A stretch of 50,138 nucleotides of DNA from a bacterium C-53 (GCA_003612525.1 RAZD01000026.1:1-50138), one strand, 5' to 3'. Positions 1-8,015 are shown, counted from the first letter of the stretch. Made by a program: numbers and translations. The notes: generated by a model not told the origin, from the sequence alone.

Positions 1-164
1 CAACAGACTGGGAAGGGTTTGTAAGGGGGCTTGCAAACATCCGGTATGAAGGGGCGCTGAGTTTTGAGACGGCGCCTGTGCTGACATCGTTTCCGGATAC
101 CCTGAAACCGGATGTGTTGTCCTTTCTTGCAAAGATCGGAAGAGATTTGGCACATAAAATATAG
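1..164 (+). CDS. C-terminal end of a sugar phosphate isomerase/epimerase-like protein (partial)
   Basis: The frame starting at base 3 is open from the left edge to a TAG at 162-164 and encodes the last 53 residues of a protein that begins outside the window. The pattern Y-E-G-A-L-S-F-E-T, then a proline-rich turn and a closing helix ending I-G-R-D-L-A, is what the end of xylose-isomerase-like TIM-barrel sugar phosphate isomerases/epimerases looks like. In that family the Glu of the S-F-E-T strand lies near the metal site. A terminator follows at about 257-290, so this is the last gene of its transcript. The family call is inferred from a short fragment. Confidence 0.5.
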   Translation, partial: TDWEGFVRGLANIRYEGALSFETAPVLTSFPDTLKPDVLSFLAKIGRDLAHKI

Positions 165-256
165 GAGATGCCTGCTTTGCTTTCCCGGGAGCATCCCTGC
201 AATTCCATATGGGAATGTTGTCTGGATTTTAGAAAGAAATATTGTATTGCGCAGAA

Positions 257-292
257 AGCCGCCCATGAAAACCGGGCGGTTTTTATTATTCT
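257..292 (+). terminator. Rho-independent terminator after the partial isomerase gene
   Basis: A GC-rich stem (CCGCCC 259-264 with GGGCGG 274-279, nine-base loop) is followed directly by a T-rich run from 280. It separates the left-edge gene from the BlaI operon. Bases 165-256 hold no gene that I can support. Confidence 0.8.
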
Positions 293-304
293 TATAAGAG
301 TGAC

Positions 305-332
305 TTGACAAAATACAACATCGTGTTATACT
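305..332 (+). promoter_or_regulatory. Sigma-A promoter of the blaI-like operon
   Basis: A perfect -35 TTGACA (305-310) and a -10 TATACT (327-332) are separated by 16 bases. The promoter sits between the terminator and the regulator gene. The 3' part of the spacer and the start of the -10 lie inside a palindrome, so a repressor bound there would block polymerase. Confidence 0.8.
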
Positions 333-357
333 AAATAATGTAAAACATAATGTTATA
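314..357 (+). promoter_or_regulatory. Two BlaI/MecI-type operators
   Basis: Two 17-base palindromic sites, 314-330 and 341-357, match each other at 14 of 17 positions. Each has AACAT facing a TGTT arm (cores 317-327 and 344-354). The first overlaps the -10 and the second lies just past the expected transcription start. Paired dyads over the promoter are the classic arrangement for BlaI/MecI repressors, whose gene follows. Binding is inferred from position and symmetry. Confidence 0.7.
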
Positions 358-376
358 CATAAAGGAAGGAAGAAAT

Positions 377-760
377 ATGGTGCAGCAATTATCGGACACA
401 GAACTGGAAATTATGAAAATCGTATGGGAGAATCCACAGGAGGTTACTCTGTTCCCTTACATTATGGATGAATTGGCGGCAAGGGGGAAATCGTGTCAGA
501 AAAACACTCTGATTGTGTTATTGTCACGGTTAATGAACAAAGGCTTTCTGCGTGCAAAGAAAATTGGAAGACGCAATGAATACACTACGCTTATTACAGA
601 AACGGAATACCAGACAGTGCAGACGAAAAATTTCCTGAATAAAATTTATGAGGGGAATGTAACAGGGCTGGTTTCGAATTTAATTTCGGGAGATTTACTG
701 ACAGATGAGGAGTACGCGGAACTGAAAAAACTGCTGGAGAAAGGAAAAGAGACACAATGA
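377..760 (+). CDS. BlaI/MecI family transcriptional repressor
   Basis: A 127-residue protein of typical family length. Residues 4-75 form the winged helix, beginning L-S-D-T-E-L-E-I-M-K-I-V-W, which is diagnostic of BlaI/MecI/CopY repressors. The C-terminal half is the dimerisation region. An Asn-Leu pair falls at 101-102, the same place where BlaI/MecI are known to be cut (Asn101-Phe102) when the sensor is triggered. The start at 377 is preferred over the upstream ATG at 350 because GGAAGGA lies just before it and 350 falls inside the second operator. The stop overlaps the next gene by 4 bases, indicating translational coupling. It probably represses its own operon through the operators at 314-357. 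Confidence 0.88.
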   Translation: MVQQLSDTELEIMKIVWENPQEVTLFPYIMDELAARGKSCQKNTLIVLLSRLMNKGFLRAKKIGRRNEYTTLITETEYQTVQTKNFLNKIYEGNVTGLVSNLISGDLLTDEEYAELKKLLEKGKETQ

Positions 761-2541
761 ATACAGGTTTTAAGTTATTTTTATCTATGTCTTTTTCTGG
801 CAGTGTGCTGATTCTTGCGCTGCTTTTCGGAAAACGGTTTTTGCAGGATAAGATTAGCCGGCAATGGCAGTACTATATTTGGCTCATTGTTATTTTTCGG
901 CTTCTGTTTCCCTTTGGGCCGGAAATAAATCTGCTGGGGAAGACCTATCAGGTGGCTGATCGAGCAATCGCACAGGCGGATATGTCATCGCAGCGACCCT
1001 CGTTTCGTACTTCGGGAGGCGGTTCTGCTTCTACTGATGATTTGCCGCGAAACAGTGAAAATACGGATAGCCGGACGGAAGATTTGACATCCTATAAGAG
1101 GCTTCGTGACATTGGGACGCTGGTAATGAATCATATGTGGCTGCTTTGGCTGGTGGCCGCGTCAGGTATGCTGATACGAAAGATCACATTTTATCAGGGA
1201 TTTATACGATATATTCGTGCCGGATTGACTCCGGTGTCTGATATTGGAATTTTAGACCGGCTATCTATTGCCGCAGAGAGCGTCGGCATGAAAAGACCGA
1301 TAGAACTATATACCAATCCGCTGGTTTCCTCACCGCTGCTGCTTGGATTTTTCAGACCATGCATCGTGCTGCCGGGCGTAGATATACCTGAAAAAGATTT
1401 TCATTATATTGTAATGCATGAGATGGTCCATTACAGGCGGCGGGACATATATTATAAATGGCTGGTACAGGCTGTGGTCTGCCTGCATTGGTTTAACCCC
1501 CTTGTGTATCTTATGAGTCGGGAAATTACGAGGGCGTGTGAATTTTCCTGCGATGAAGCTGTCCTTGTCAAAGCGGGGTGTGACAATGCACAGGATTATG
1601 GTGAAACTTTGCTTAATGCTATGGCGGCCATTGGAAAATATAGAGAAAATTTCGGAGCTGTCACTTTGAGTGCAAATAAACAACTATTAAAAGAAAGGTT
1701 AGGTGCAATTATGGGTTTCAGAAAAAAATCAGGAAGAATTCGGGCTTTTACAGGTGTTTTAACACTGTGCGTGATCTTTGGAGCATCCTTTATCGGCGTT
1801 TATCCCGTTGCTGCCGCGACCGATCAGCTGCCCGGCAGTCATTTGGTACCGGAGGCAAATGACAAATACACATTTTCTGATCGAACAGGAACGACTGCAT
1901 TCCCTCCAGTGGGGGAATGGTATTATGAAGCTGGCAGTTTGCCGCTGTTTCAGATTATGTTCGCTCGTATGGACGAAGAAGCGCAGACAGAATGGTTCGA
2001 CAGGGTTTATGCGGACAGGGATATTGCGCATGCGGCAACCGCTGCCAACATGCTGGATGAGGACTGCGCCTTACTCCAGCGTTTCGCACAAAAAGCCTAC
2101 GAGGATGGCGACGCCGGTTTTTTCTCCGCTATGATTATGCATATGAGTGAAGAGATGCTGGAACTATGGCTGGACAAAGCTCTGGAAGATGGAAACCAGG
2201 CATTTCAGTCCATACTGTTCAATGCATTAGACCGGGACAATGAGTTTGACGAACTGAAAGAGAAGCAGGAAAAAGAATGGGCGGAGGCGCAGAAGGCGGA
2301 ATATCAGGCCGCAGGCGTTATCGTGGACGGCAAAAAATATTATTATCAGGGGCAGCTGGTCAATATCTTTCTGGATATCCGGGCCAACAAATCCTTTTAC
2401 ACGCTGAATATGAATCCTGCCGGAATTGTCAACATCAGGGTTGTTCGCGGAGAGGATGGGAAGATTACGGGCGTATTCTATATGACTGATGCGGAAGTAG
2501 TGGAACTGCTAGGAGATGAGGATGATCTGGATGAAGGGTGA
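757..2541 (+). CDS. BlaR1/MecR1-like M56 family membrane metallopeptidase with a non-penicillin-binding sensor domain
   Basis: A 594-residue sensor-protease. The N-terminal half has several hydrophobic segments (about 10-25, 38-55, 125-142 and, after the protease, 330-350) and the cytosolic zinc protease signature H-E-M-V-H at 221-225. A downstream C-E-F-S-C-D-E motif near 262-267 should give the third ligand. By analogy with BlaR1 it would inactivate the BlaI-like repressor encoded just upstream. The extracellular C-terminus (about 355-594) shows no penicillin-binding S-x-x-K/S-D-N/K-T-G set. It is an acidic helical region ending in a small domain with Y-Y-Y-Q-G-Q-L-V-N-I-F-L-D. The ligand is therefore unknown, and no beta-lactamase gene is nearby. 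Confidence 0.85.
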   Translation: MNTGFKLFLSMSFSGSVLILALLFGKRFLQDKISRQWQYYIWLIVIFRLLFPFGPEINLLGKTYQVADRAIAQADMSSQRPSFRTSGGGSASTDDLPRNSENTDSRTEDLTSYKRLRDIGTLVMNHMWLLWLVAASGMLIRKITFYQGFIRYIRAGLTPVSDIGILDRLSIAAESVGMKRPIELYTNPLVSSPLLLGFFRPCIVLPGVDIPEKDFHYIVMHEMVHYRRRDIYYKWLVQAVVCLHWFNPLVYLMSREITRACEFSCDEAVLVKAGCDNAQDYGETLLNAMAAIGKYRENFGAVTLSANKQLLKERLGAIMGFRKKSGRIRAFTGVLTLCVIFGASFIGVYPVAAATDQLPGSHLVPEANDKYTFSDRTGTTAFPPVGEWYYEAGSLPLFQIMFARMDEEAQTEWFDRVYADRDIAHAATAANMLDEDCALLQRFAQKAYEDGDAGFFSAMIMHMSEEMLELWLDKALEDGNQAFQSILFNALDRDNEFDELKEKQEKEWAEAQKAEYQAAGVIVDGKKYYYQGQLVNIFLDIRANKSFYTLNMNPAGIVNIRVVRGEDGKITGVFYMTDAEVVELLGDEDDLDEG

Positions 2542-2878
2542 ACCACTGAAATAGAAAAGGCAGTCTTTCTATTGCATCGGCAAATGTATCTTGCTAGTTC
2601 CCGGTCCGATAAAACGACAGAGACGGAGTGCGATAATACACGGGGGCGTTGCAGAATCATCTGGTTTCATGGTTTTGCGGCGCCTTCTGTCAGTTTCACA
2701 GATCAGTTGTTTTCAACAGCCGCTACAGTCCGACTGAGTTTCAAATGTCCGGTCATTACCGCCAGGCGTCCAGATACAACAACCCTTCTTCCTTTTTCAT
2801 GATACTTGCCGATAAATTAGATGGACGGGAAGCAAGAATCCTCATTGATAACAAAACATGGATACGGGGTGAGGCAGA
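2542..2878. other. Intergenic stretch with no supported gene
   Basis: This 337-base spacer lies between the M56 gene and the response regulator. Short open frames run through it in several registers but none has a ribosome binding site or a recognisable domain. I see no clear promoter or terminator. It may be decayed coding sequence. Confidence 0.5.
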
Positions 2879-3631
2879 TTGAACATAGCAGTTTGCGATG
2901 ATGAAGAAAACATACGCAGTTATATAAAGCAACTGGTAGAGATGCAGAATATTTCCTGCCGGATGATTGAATTTTCGTCCGGAGAAGAACTGCTCCGGTT
3001 TTGGGAACAGGAAGACAGGGAGCAGATAGATATCCTTTTCCTTGACATCTCTATGGATGGAACTGATGGAATGAAAACAGCGGAACAGATCAGGGATTGG
3101 AAGGAAGAAAGGGAAGAACCTATGTGGGGAAGCCTGCCTCTTCTGATATTTGTAACGGGCTACTCGGAGTATATGCAGAGGGCTTTTTCTGTCAATGCCT
3201 TTCAATATTTAGTGAAGCCGGTAGATGAAAAGGAATTTGAAGATGTGTTTGCACAGGCTTTAAGGGAGTGCCGCTGCCTGAACAGGAAAAAGAACACCAG
3301 GCCGAAGGAAATATTAATCAGGAACGGGAACTGCACAAGGAACGTTCCGGTAGATGATGTTTGCTATATTGAGAGCAGCAACAGGAAGATCATAGTATCT
3401 ATGCGGGATGAGGAAATAGAGTGCTACGGAAAGATAAGTGAGATGGAGAATGAATTGCGGAAGGGATTTTTCCGGACTCATAAAGGGTATCTGGTCAACA
3501 TGAAATATGTGGAACGATACAGCCGGACAGAAGTGCAGATGAAAGATGGGAAACGCCTCCCGATTTCCAAATATAAGTATCAGGGTTTTATAAAGGCATA
3601 TCTGGAATTCATTACGGAGGATGGCGGATGA
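2879..3631 (+). CDS. LytTR family response regulator (AgrA-like)
   Basis: A 250-residue regulator. Residues 1-125 form a CheY-type receiver with the acidic pair D7-D8, the phosphoacceptor D56 (in L-F-L-D-I) and a late V-K-P motif. Residues 140-245 form a LytTR DNA-binding domain, with Y-I-E-S near its start and the closing K-R-L-P-I-S-K-Y strand and helix. The start is TTG at 2879, preceded by GGGGTGAGG; no in-frame ATG fits better. The stop overlaps the kinase gene by 4 bases, so the two are a cognate pair. LytTR regulators commonly control peptide-signalling, bacteriocin or cell-wall functions; the target here is unknown. Confidence 0.9.
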   Translation: MNIAVCDDEENIRSYIKQLVEMQNISCRMIEFSSGEELLRFWEQEDREQIDILFLDISMDGTDGMKTAEQIRDWKEEREEPMWGSLPLLIFVTGYSEYMQRAFSVNAFQYLVKPVDEKEFEDVFAQALRECRCLNRKKNTRPKEILIRNGNCTRNVPVDDVCYIESSNRKIIVSMRDEEIECYGKISEMENELRKGFFRTHKGYLVNMKYVERYSRTEVQMKDGKRLPISKYKYQGFIKAYLEFITEDGG

Positions 3632-5037
3632 GTCAGACAGGATATGGATTATTTATGAATTTATGTGATCTGTACTATGTACTCCTGCAGATCATGCTCT
3701 TTCTGGCGACCTGGAATATTTTTTTCAGACCGCAAAGAGGGAAATGTGAAATGTTTTTTGCAGGCACAATTGTGGCAGCCAATGTATTCCTGCGTCTATG
3801 CCTCGGAGTTCCGGGAGGGGTGAGGTATGTGGTATCGGCGGCGGCTGTATTGGGGTACTGCCATATCAGATATAAAGGACATCTGGAAAAGGCTGTTTTC
3901 ACGCTGCTATTGTTTTACAATTTCCACGGGATGAGTTTCCTGATCTCAAACAGCTTTTATCAGTTTTTGATGGATAACATGCTGGGCAGGCTGGATGTGC
4001 AGGGGGCGGAGTATATGCGCCATTTATATAAGAGCCTGATGATTGGGCAGAGCTGCAATCTTTTCTTGTATACATTCGTGTTTATTCTCATGATCTGTAT
4101 TCTGAAAAAGATTATAAAAAGTCCGCTGTCCATGAATTGGCAGGATTCCATTTTCCTGTCTGCCCTGAATGTTGTCGGAAGTATGCTGGTATGGATGGTC
4201 ATAGATCTTTCAGTGGTTCAGATTGAGAAGGAGATCTTTTTCCTTTTTGCCCAGAGAAGGGAAATGGTGTGGAAGATACCGATGATTGCAGTCTTTCTCT
4301 GTGCCGGGGAAATTTCAGTACTTTGTATTTTCCGGAAATATAAGGAACTGCAGGGCGAGAGGGAGAAGCATTTTGTGGAAGAACAGCAGATGAAGGCCAT
4401 GAAAAGGAGATTGGAGGAGGCGGAAAACTTTTATGGCAGCATACGCAGGATAAGGCATGAAATGAGAGGCCATATGGCAAATATCAAAGGGCTTGTTGCC
4501 GGGGAAAAGTATGAAGAAGTGGAGAGGTACATTGGAAAACTGGATGAGACCATACAAGGATTTGATTATAAGTTCAGTACGGGAAATGCTGTGACGGATG
4601 TCATCATCAACGACAAATACTGGAAGGCGGTAAAGTCCGGGATTGCGTTTAAGGTAAGGTTTGAATATCGGGAGACGGATACCATCTCTGCGTTTGATAT
4701 GGGGATTGTGCTGAATAATCTATTCGATAATGCCATAGAAGCCTGTGAGAAACTGGAACAGACGAAACGTCATATTAGCCTTACACTAAAAAGGAAGAAT
4801 CATTTCCTGCTGGTGGAGGTGGAGAATAGCTTTGACGGAAATCTGGAATGGGAGGATGGGGCTGCTGCCCCAACAACACTGAAGTGCAGCAGCCTGCCGG
4901 AGGTCCTGATGGAACACGGTGTTGGTCTGAAAAATGTAAGAGATGTAGCGGAACGCTATCTAGGGTATATGGATATCAGGACAGAGCAGGATGTGTTCAG
5001 GGTTACAGTCATGCTGCAGCAGAAAGAAATATCATAA
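3628..5037 (+). CDS. GHKL-type sensor histidine kinase (AgrC/ComD-like)
   Basis: A 469-residue kinase. The N-terminal 230 residues are a polytopic membrane sensor with about six hydrophobic segments. A coiled linker (about 240-270) follows, then the R-H-E-M-R-G-H motif with the likely phosphorylated His277, and a GHKL ATPase domain with the N-box N-N-L-F-D-N-A-I-E-A-C from 363 and G-V-G-L-K-N-V near the end. This is the architecture of peptide-sensing kinases such as AgrC. It overlaps the response-regulator gene by 4 bases. No autoinducer-peptide processing gene (AgrB-like) or precursor peptide is evident here, so the signal is unknown. Confidence 0.88.
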   Translation: MSQTGYGLFMNLCDLYYVLLQIMLFLATWNIFFRPQRGKCEMFFAGTIVAANVFLRLCLGVPGGVRYVVSAAAVLGYCHIRYKGHLEKAVFTLLLFYNFHGMSFLISNSFYQFLMDNMLGRLDVQGAEYMRHLYKSLMIGQSCNLFLYTFVFILMICILKKIIKSPLSMNWQDSIFLSALNVVGSMLVWMVIDLSVVQIEKEIFFLFAQRREMVWKIPMIAVFLCAGEISVLCIFRKYKELQGEREKHFVEEQQMKAMKRRLEEAENFYGSIRRIRHEMRGHMANIKGLVAGEKYEEVERYIGKLDETIQGFDYKFSTGNAVTDVIINDKYWKAVKSGIAFKVRFEYRETDTISAFDMGIVLNNLFDNAIEACEKLEQTKRHISLTLKRKNHFLLVEVENSFDGNLEWEDGAAAPTTLKCSSLPEVLMEHGVGLKNVRDVAERYLGYMDIRTEQDVFRVTVMLQQKEIS

Positions 5038-5051
5038 AAGGGGAGGTGTAT

Positions 5052-5123
5052 ATGGATAAGCGGCTGCTTTCAAGGCATACGTATAGCGGTTTTGTGCAGG
5101 CATATATGAAGGATATTTCATAG
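5052..5123 (+). pseudogene. Relic of the C-terminal end of a LytTR response regulator (23 codons)
   Basis: A 23-codon frame with an ATG at 5052 and a good GGGGAGG site before it. Its product contains K-R-L-L-S-R-H-T-Y-S-G-F-V-Q-A-Y, which lines up with the last strand and helix of the LytTR regulator encoded at 2879-3631 (K-R-L-P-I-S-K-Y-K-Y-Q-G-F-I-K-A-Y) with one gap. The rest of that second regulator is missing. The simplest reading is a tandem regulator-kinase duplication that was later mostly deleted. A translated micropeptide is possible because the ribosome binding site is intact, but the similarity argues against a purpose-built signal peptide. Confidence 0.6.
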
Positions 5124-5151
5124 GAAAGTCAATAGAAATGGAGGATAAAAA

Positions 5152-5808
5152 ATGGCGCTCAATGGGATAGGACAAAATTATGATCCGAATAATGTAGCAA
5201 GAACGGAAAAGGCGGACAGAACAGGAAAGTTCGCATTGGGAAAAACAGAAAACACGCAGGAATTATCGGAAGCGGAAGAGATGGAACGGTTCAAAAAGGA
5301 ATTTTATGCTGAACTTGAGAAGATACCGCGGGACAGAACAATAGCAAATGTAGCAGTCCATATATCAGAGGAAGCGTTTAAAAATATGAAGGAGGATCCA
5401 GAGTACAGGGAGCGGATGTTGTCTTTAATCAGGCGGGATATGACAGGCTCCGTCGCTCCGGCTCCGGACTGCTCTCTGATGATTATGGTAGGGGCTTCTG
5501 CCAAAGATTACAGGGCGCATAGCTGGTCTGTCAACAATGATTCAGAATTTTATGCCCGTTCGCAAAACAGTTTTTATAAAAAGACAAGTGGTAAAAAGGG
5601 GAATCAAAAAGAGCTTTTGGAAGAATATTTGGAAAAGAGGGCACAGGCGAAAAAGCAGCAACAGGCGCTTTGGGATGAAAAGACTGCAAAGGCGGAGCAG
5701 GAGAGAAGCAGGCTTACAAGGGCATGGAGAAATGAAAGGCAGATGGCGGAGGCATCCAGTGCCTATGAAGCCTTTCAAAATATTGATTGTAAAACATTTT
5801 GCCATTGA
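5152..5808 (+). CDS. Conserved clostridial protein of unknown function (DUF6033-like)
   Basis: A 218-residue soluble protein with a clear GGAGG site upstream. It has a polar N-terminus, a central conserved block (about 45-145, including N-V-A-V-H-I-S-E-E-A-F and D-C-S-L-M-I-M-V-G-A) and a charged coiled-coil-like C-terminal third rich in Lys, Gln, Glu and Arg (about 155-205). There is no signal peptide and no membrane segment. I recognise the pattern from unknown-function proteins of Lachnospiraceae, tentatively DUF6033, but no function is known to me. It follows the two-component relic by 28 bases and could be co-transcribed with it. Confidence 0.7.
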   Translation: MALNGIGQNYDPNNVARTEKADRTGKFALGKTENTQELSEAEEMERFKKEFYAELEKIPRDRTIANVAVHISEEAFKNMKEDPEYRERMLSLIRRDMTGSVAPAPDCSLMIMVGASAKDYRAHSWSVNNDSEFYARSQNSFYKKTSGKKGNQKELLEEYLEKRAQAKKQQQALWDEKTAKAEQERSRLTRAWRNERQMAEASSAYEAFQNIDCKTFCH

Positions 5809-5918
5809 AACAACTTGTTTTACAGTCACAAGTCTGATTTTGAGTAATACTTAAATTCTCATAGCGTTGTGTCTGACGCAACAAATCCTTTTACTATCTA
5901 TAAAACAATTGTGTAGTT

Positions 5919-5949
5919 GCTGGAAAAGCAGGATATTTGCTTTTCCAGC
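5919..5949. repeat. Perfect 12-bp inverted repeat
   Basis: GCTGGAAAAGCA (5919-5930) and TGCTTTTCCAGC (5938-5949) pair perfectly around a 7-base loop. There is no U-tract on either strand. It could be an atypical bidirectional terminator, a protein-binding dyad or an RNA processing site. Confidence 0.7.
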
Positions 5950-6016
5950 GTGATGTATAATTGTATGATATAAAATGACGTACATTACATCAGATTTTTT
6001 TGGCGAAAAAAACCTT

Positions 6017-6045
6017 TTGAATTTTTTCCCATTCTATCATATAAT
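6017..6045 (+). promoter_or_regulatory. Sigma-A promoter for the YbaK-like gene
   Basis: -35 TTGAAT (6017-6022) and a perfect -10 TATAAT (6040-6045) are separated by 17 bases in AT-rich DNA. The predicted leader of about 100 bases runs to the ATG at 6150. Confidence 0.8.
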
Positions 6046-6149
6046 ATTTTCCATACGCGTTACCATACCATACGCCCGGAAATTCAGCCCCAAAACGGGT
6101 ATAAAGAAGCTTTCGGGAGCCCATGATAACAAAAGAGGAGGAACGATGT

Positions 6150-6617
6150 ATGTCGATTGAACGTGTGAGAGAGCATTTCAGAAAATACAATATGGAGGAA
6201 CGCATTCAGGAATTCGACGTATCAAGCGCTACGGTGGAACTGGCTGCTGCTGCATTAAATTGTGAACCCTGCAGAATTGCAAAGACTTTGTCTTTTCTGA
6301 CAGGAGATACAGCAGTACTGATTGTGACGGCAGGTGATGCGAAAATTGACAATCCGAAGTATAAGGCGCAGTTTGGCATGAAAGCCAAAATGCTTGCGCC
6401 CGATATGGTGGAGACGATGGTGGGACATGCAGTCGGAGGCGTCTGTCCGTTTGGCGTCCGGGAAGGAACAAAGGTGTATCTTGATGCTTCCCTGAAACGT
6501 TTTGAAACGGTATTTCCCGCCTGCGGAAGCAGTAACAGCGCGATCGAACTGACGATTGAAGAGCTTGAGACGTATTCCGGTTTTAGGGAATGGGTGGATG
6601 TGTGCAAGCTTCCTTAA
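6150..6617 (+). CDS. YbaK/EbsC family aminoacyl-tRNA deacylase-like protein
   Basis: A 155-residue protein spanning a complete YbaK/prolyl-tRNA-synthetase-editing domain. Visible family marks are the early C-E-P-C-R-I-A-K-T-L segment, the central conserved Lys region and the G-G-V-C-P-F-G motif near residue 100, followed by V-Y-L-D-A-S-L. Family members hydrolyse mischarged aminoacyl-tRNAs such as Cys- or Ala-tRNA(Pro). The start at 6150 has GAGGAGGAA in front of it; the in-frame ATG at 6123 has no such site and would add nine atypical residues. The gene has its own promoter, with tcdA following after 50 bases. Confidence 0.85.
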   Translation: MSIERVREHFRKYNMEERIQEFDVSSATVELAAAALNCEPCRIAKTLSFLTGDTAVLIVTAGDAKIDNPKYKAQFGMKAKMLAPDMVETMVGHAVGGVCPFGVREGTKVYLDASLKRFETVFPACGSSNSAIELTIEELETYSGFREWVDVCKLP

Positions 6618-6667
6618 ACTGTGCCCGAATTATGAGTCATAAGTGAAAAGCTGCCTGGAGCGGCGGA

Positions 6668-7420
6668 ATGAGAGGAAAGATGAATCAGTTTTCCAGAACG
6701 GAATTATTGCTTGGCAGGGATGCAATGGAAATACTTCGGAATTCACGCGTTGCCATTTTTGGAATCGGCGGAGTTGGCGGATATGTGGCTGAGGCGCTTG
6801 CAAGAAGCGGTATTGGCGCATTTGATCTGATTGATCACGACAAAGTATCTCTCACAAATTTAAACCGTCAGATCATCGCCACAGGAGAAACGATCGGGAG
6901 ATACAAAGTGGATGTGATGAAGGAACGTATCCTTTCGATTTATCCGGAAGCAGCAGTAAATGTACATAAGTGTTTTTTTCTGCCGGAAATGAAAGAGGCC
7001 TTTGATTTCTCGCAGTATTCTTATGTGGTGGATGCGGTGGATACGGTAACGGCGAAAATACAAATTGTAATGTGCGCCGATCATGCAGGGGTTCCTGTGA
7101 TCAGCAGCATGGGTGCCGGCAACAAGTTGAATCCGGCGGAATTTGAGGTGGCGGATTTATATGAGACATCCGTGTGCCCACTTGCGAAGGTAATGCGCAG
7201 AGAGCTTAAGAGACGTAAGATCACGCATCTTAAGGTAGTTTATTCAAAGGAGAAGCCGATTCTGCCGGCAGGAAGGCCGGAGCAGGCGGCAGGGGAACAA
7301 AAAGATATGGATGCAGGGAGAGTGCCGGGGTCGGTGGCATTTGTGCCGTCAGTTGCCGGCCTTATTCTTGCTGGCGAAGTTATAAAAGATCTTATAAAAA
7401 AGGAGAATGGGAATGGATAA
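6668..7420 (+). CDS. tcdA: tRNA threonylcarbamoyladenosine dehydratase (TcdA/CsdL family)
   Basis: A 250-residue E1-like enzyme. The N-terminal Rossmann motif G-I-G-G-V-G-G-Y-V-A-E-A-L (about 32-45) binds ATP, followed by D-H-D-K-V-S-L-T-N-L-N-R-Q typical of the ThiF/MoeB superfamily. The later D-A-V-D-T and S-S-M-G-A-G-N-K segments match the TcdA branch. The family uses ATP to cyclise t6A37 of ANN-decoding tRNAs to ct6A. Two starts are possible: ATG 6668 behind GGAG, or ATG 6680 behind AGAGGA; the first is given. It overlaps the following gene by 8 bases. Confidence 0.9.
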   Translation: MRGKMNQFSRTELLLGRDAMEILRNSRVAIFGIGGVGGYVAEALARSGIGAFDLIDHDKVSLTNLNRQIIATGETIGRYKVDVMKERILSIYPEAAVNVHKCFFLPEMKEAFDFSQYSYVVDAVDTVTAKIQIVMCADHAGVPVISSMGAGNKLNPAEFEVADLYETSVCPLAKVMRRELKRRKITHLKVVYSKEKPILPAGRPEQAAGEQKDMDAGRVPGSVAFVPSVAGLILAGEVIKDLIKKENGNG

Positions 7421-8015
7421 CAGAGCAATGTTTCATTTATCTTACGGGCTTTATGTCCTTACTGCAAAAGAAGCAGAGAAAGATAACGGATGTATCATCA
7501 ATACGGCGGCGCAGGTGACGACAACGCCAAACCGCATCACAATCGCCGTAAACAAGCAGAATCTTACACACGATATCATAAAGAATACAGGCCAATTTAA
7601 CGTATCAATGCTAGATCAGACGGTGAAATTCTTCACGTTTCATAATTTTGGATTCCAGAGTGGAAGAAATGCGGATAAATTTGCGGATATCCCGGTACAG
7701 AGAAGTGAAAACGGAATTTATTATCTTACGGAAAATACGTCGGCGTATCTTTCAGGAAAGACGGTGCAGGAGATTGATTTAGGCACCCACACGCTGTTTC
7801 TTGCGGATGTCACTGATGCAAACGTCTTAAGCGGAAAAGAAGCCGTGACCTATGCATATTATCAGGCAAACATTAAACCGAAACCGGAGAATACGGAGAA
7901 AAAAGGATACCGCTGCAGAATCTGTGGTTATGTCTATGAAGGGGAAGAACTTCCTGCAGATTATATCTGTCCGATCTGTAAACACGGCGCTGCAGATTTC
8001 GAGAAAGTCTCATAA
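7413..8015 (+). CDS. Flavin reductase-like protein with C-terminal rubredoxin domain
   Basis: A 200-residue fusion. Residues 1-150 resemble the FMN-binding flavin reductase (split beta-barrel) domain, including N-T-A-A-Q-V-T-T-T-P-N-R near the N-terminus and G-T-H-T-L-F-L-A-D-V late. Residues about 160-195 are a rubredoxin with both iron-binding pairs, C-R-I-C-G-Y and C-P-I-C-K. This resembles high-molecular-weight rubredoxin (Hrb), which passes electrons to flavodiiron proteins for oxygen or NO detoxification in anaerobes. ATG 7413 is chosen because AGGAG at 7401-7405 is 7 bases away, whereas ATG 7407 almost touches it. It overlaps tcdA by 8 bases. Confidence 0.88.
   Translation: MDNRAMFHLSYGLYVLTAKEAEKDNGCIINTAAQVTTTPNRITIAVNKQNLTHDIIKNTGQFNVSMLDQTVKFFTFHNFGFQSGRNADKFADIPVQRSENGIYYLTENTSAYLSGKTVQEIDLGTHTLFLADVTDANVLSGKEAVTYAYYQANIKPKPENTEKKGYRCRICGYVYEGEELPADYICPICKHGAADFEKVS

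Larger units (their letters stand above)
5809..6149. other. Intergenic region with a long hairpin and a promoter, no gene
   Basis: This 341-base AT-rich spacer contains a perfect 12-bp inverted repeat (arms 5919-5930 and 5938-5949, seven-base loop) without a T-run on either side, so it is not a standard terminator. The promoter of the next gene is at 6017-6045. No coding frame has support. Confidence 0.7.

Noticed and set aside
5052-5123. Autoinducer peptide precursor for the AgrC-like kinase
   Set aside because: The peptide aligns with a LytTR domain tail, has no leader or processing motif, and no AgrB-like gene is present.
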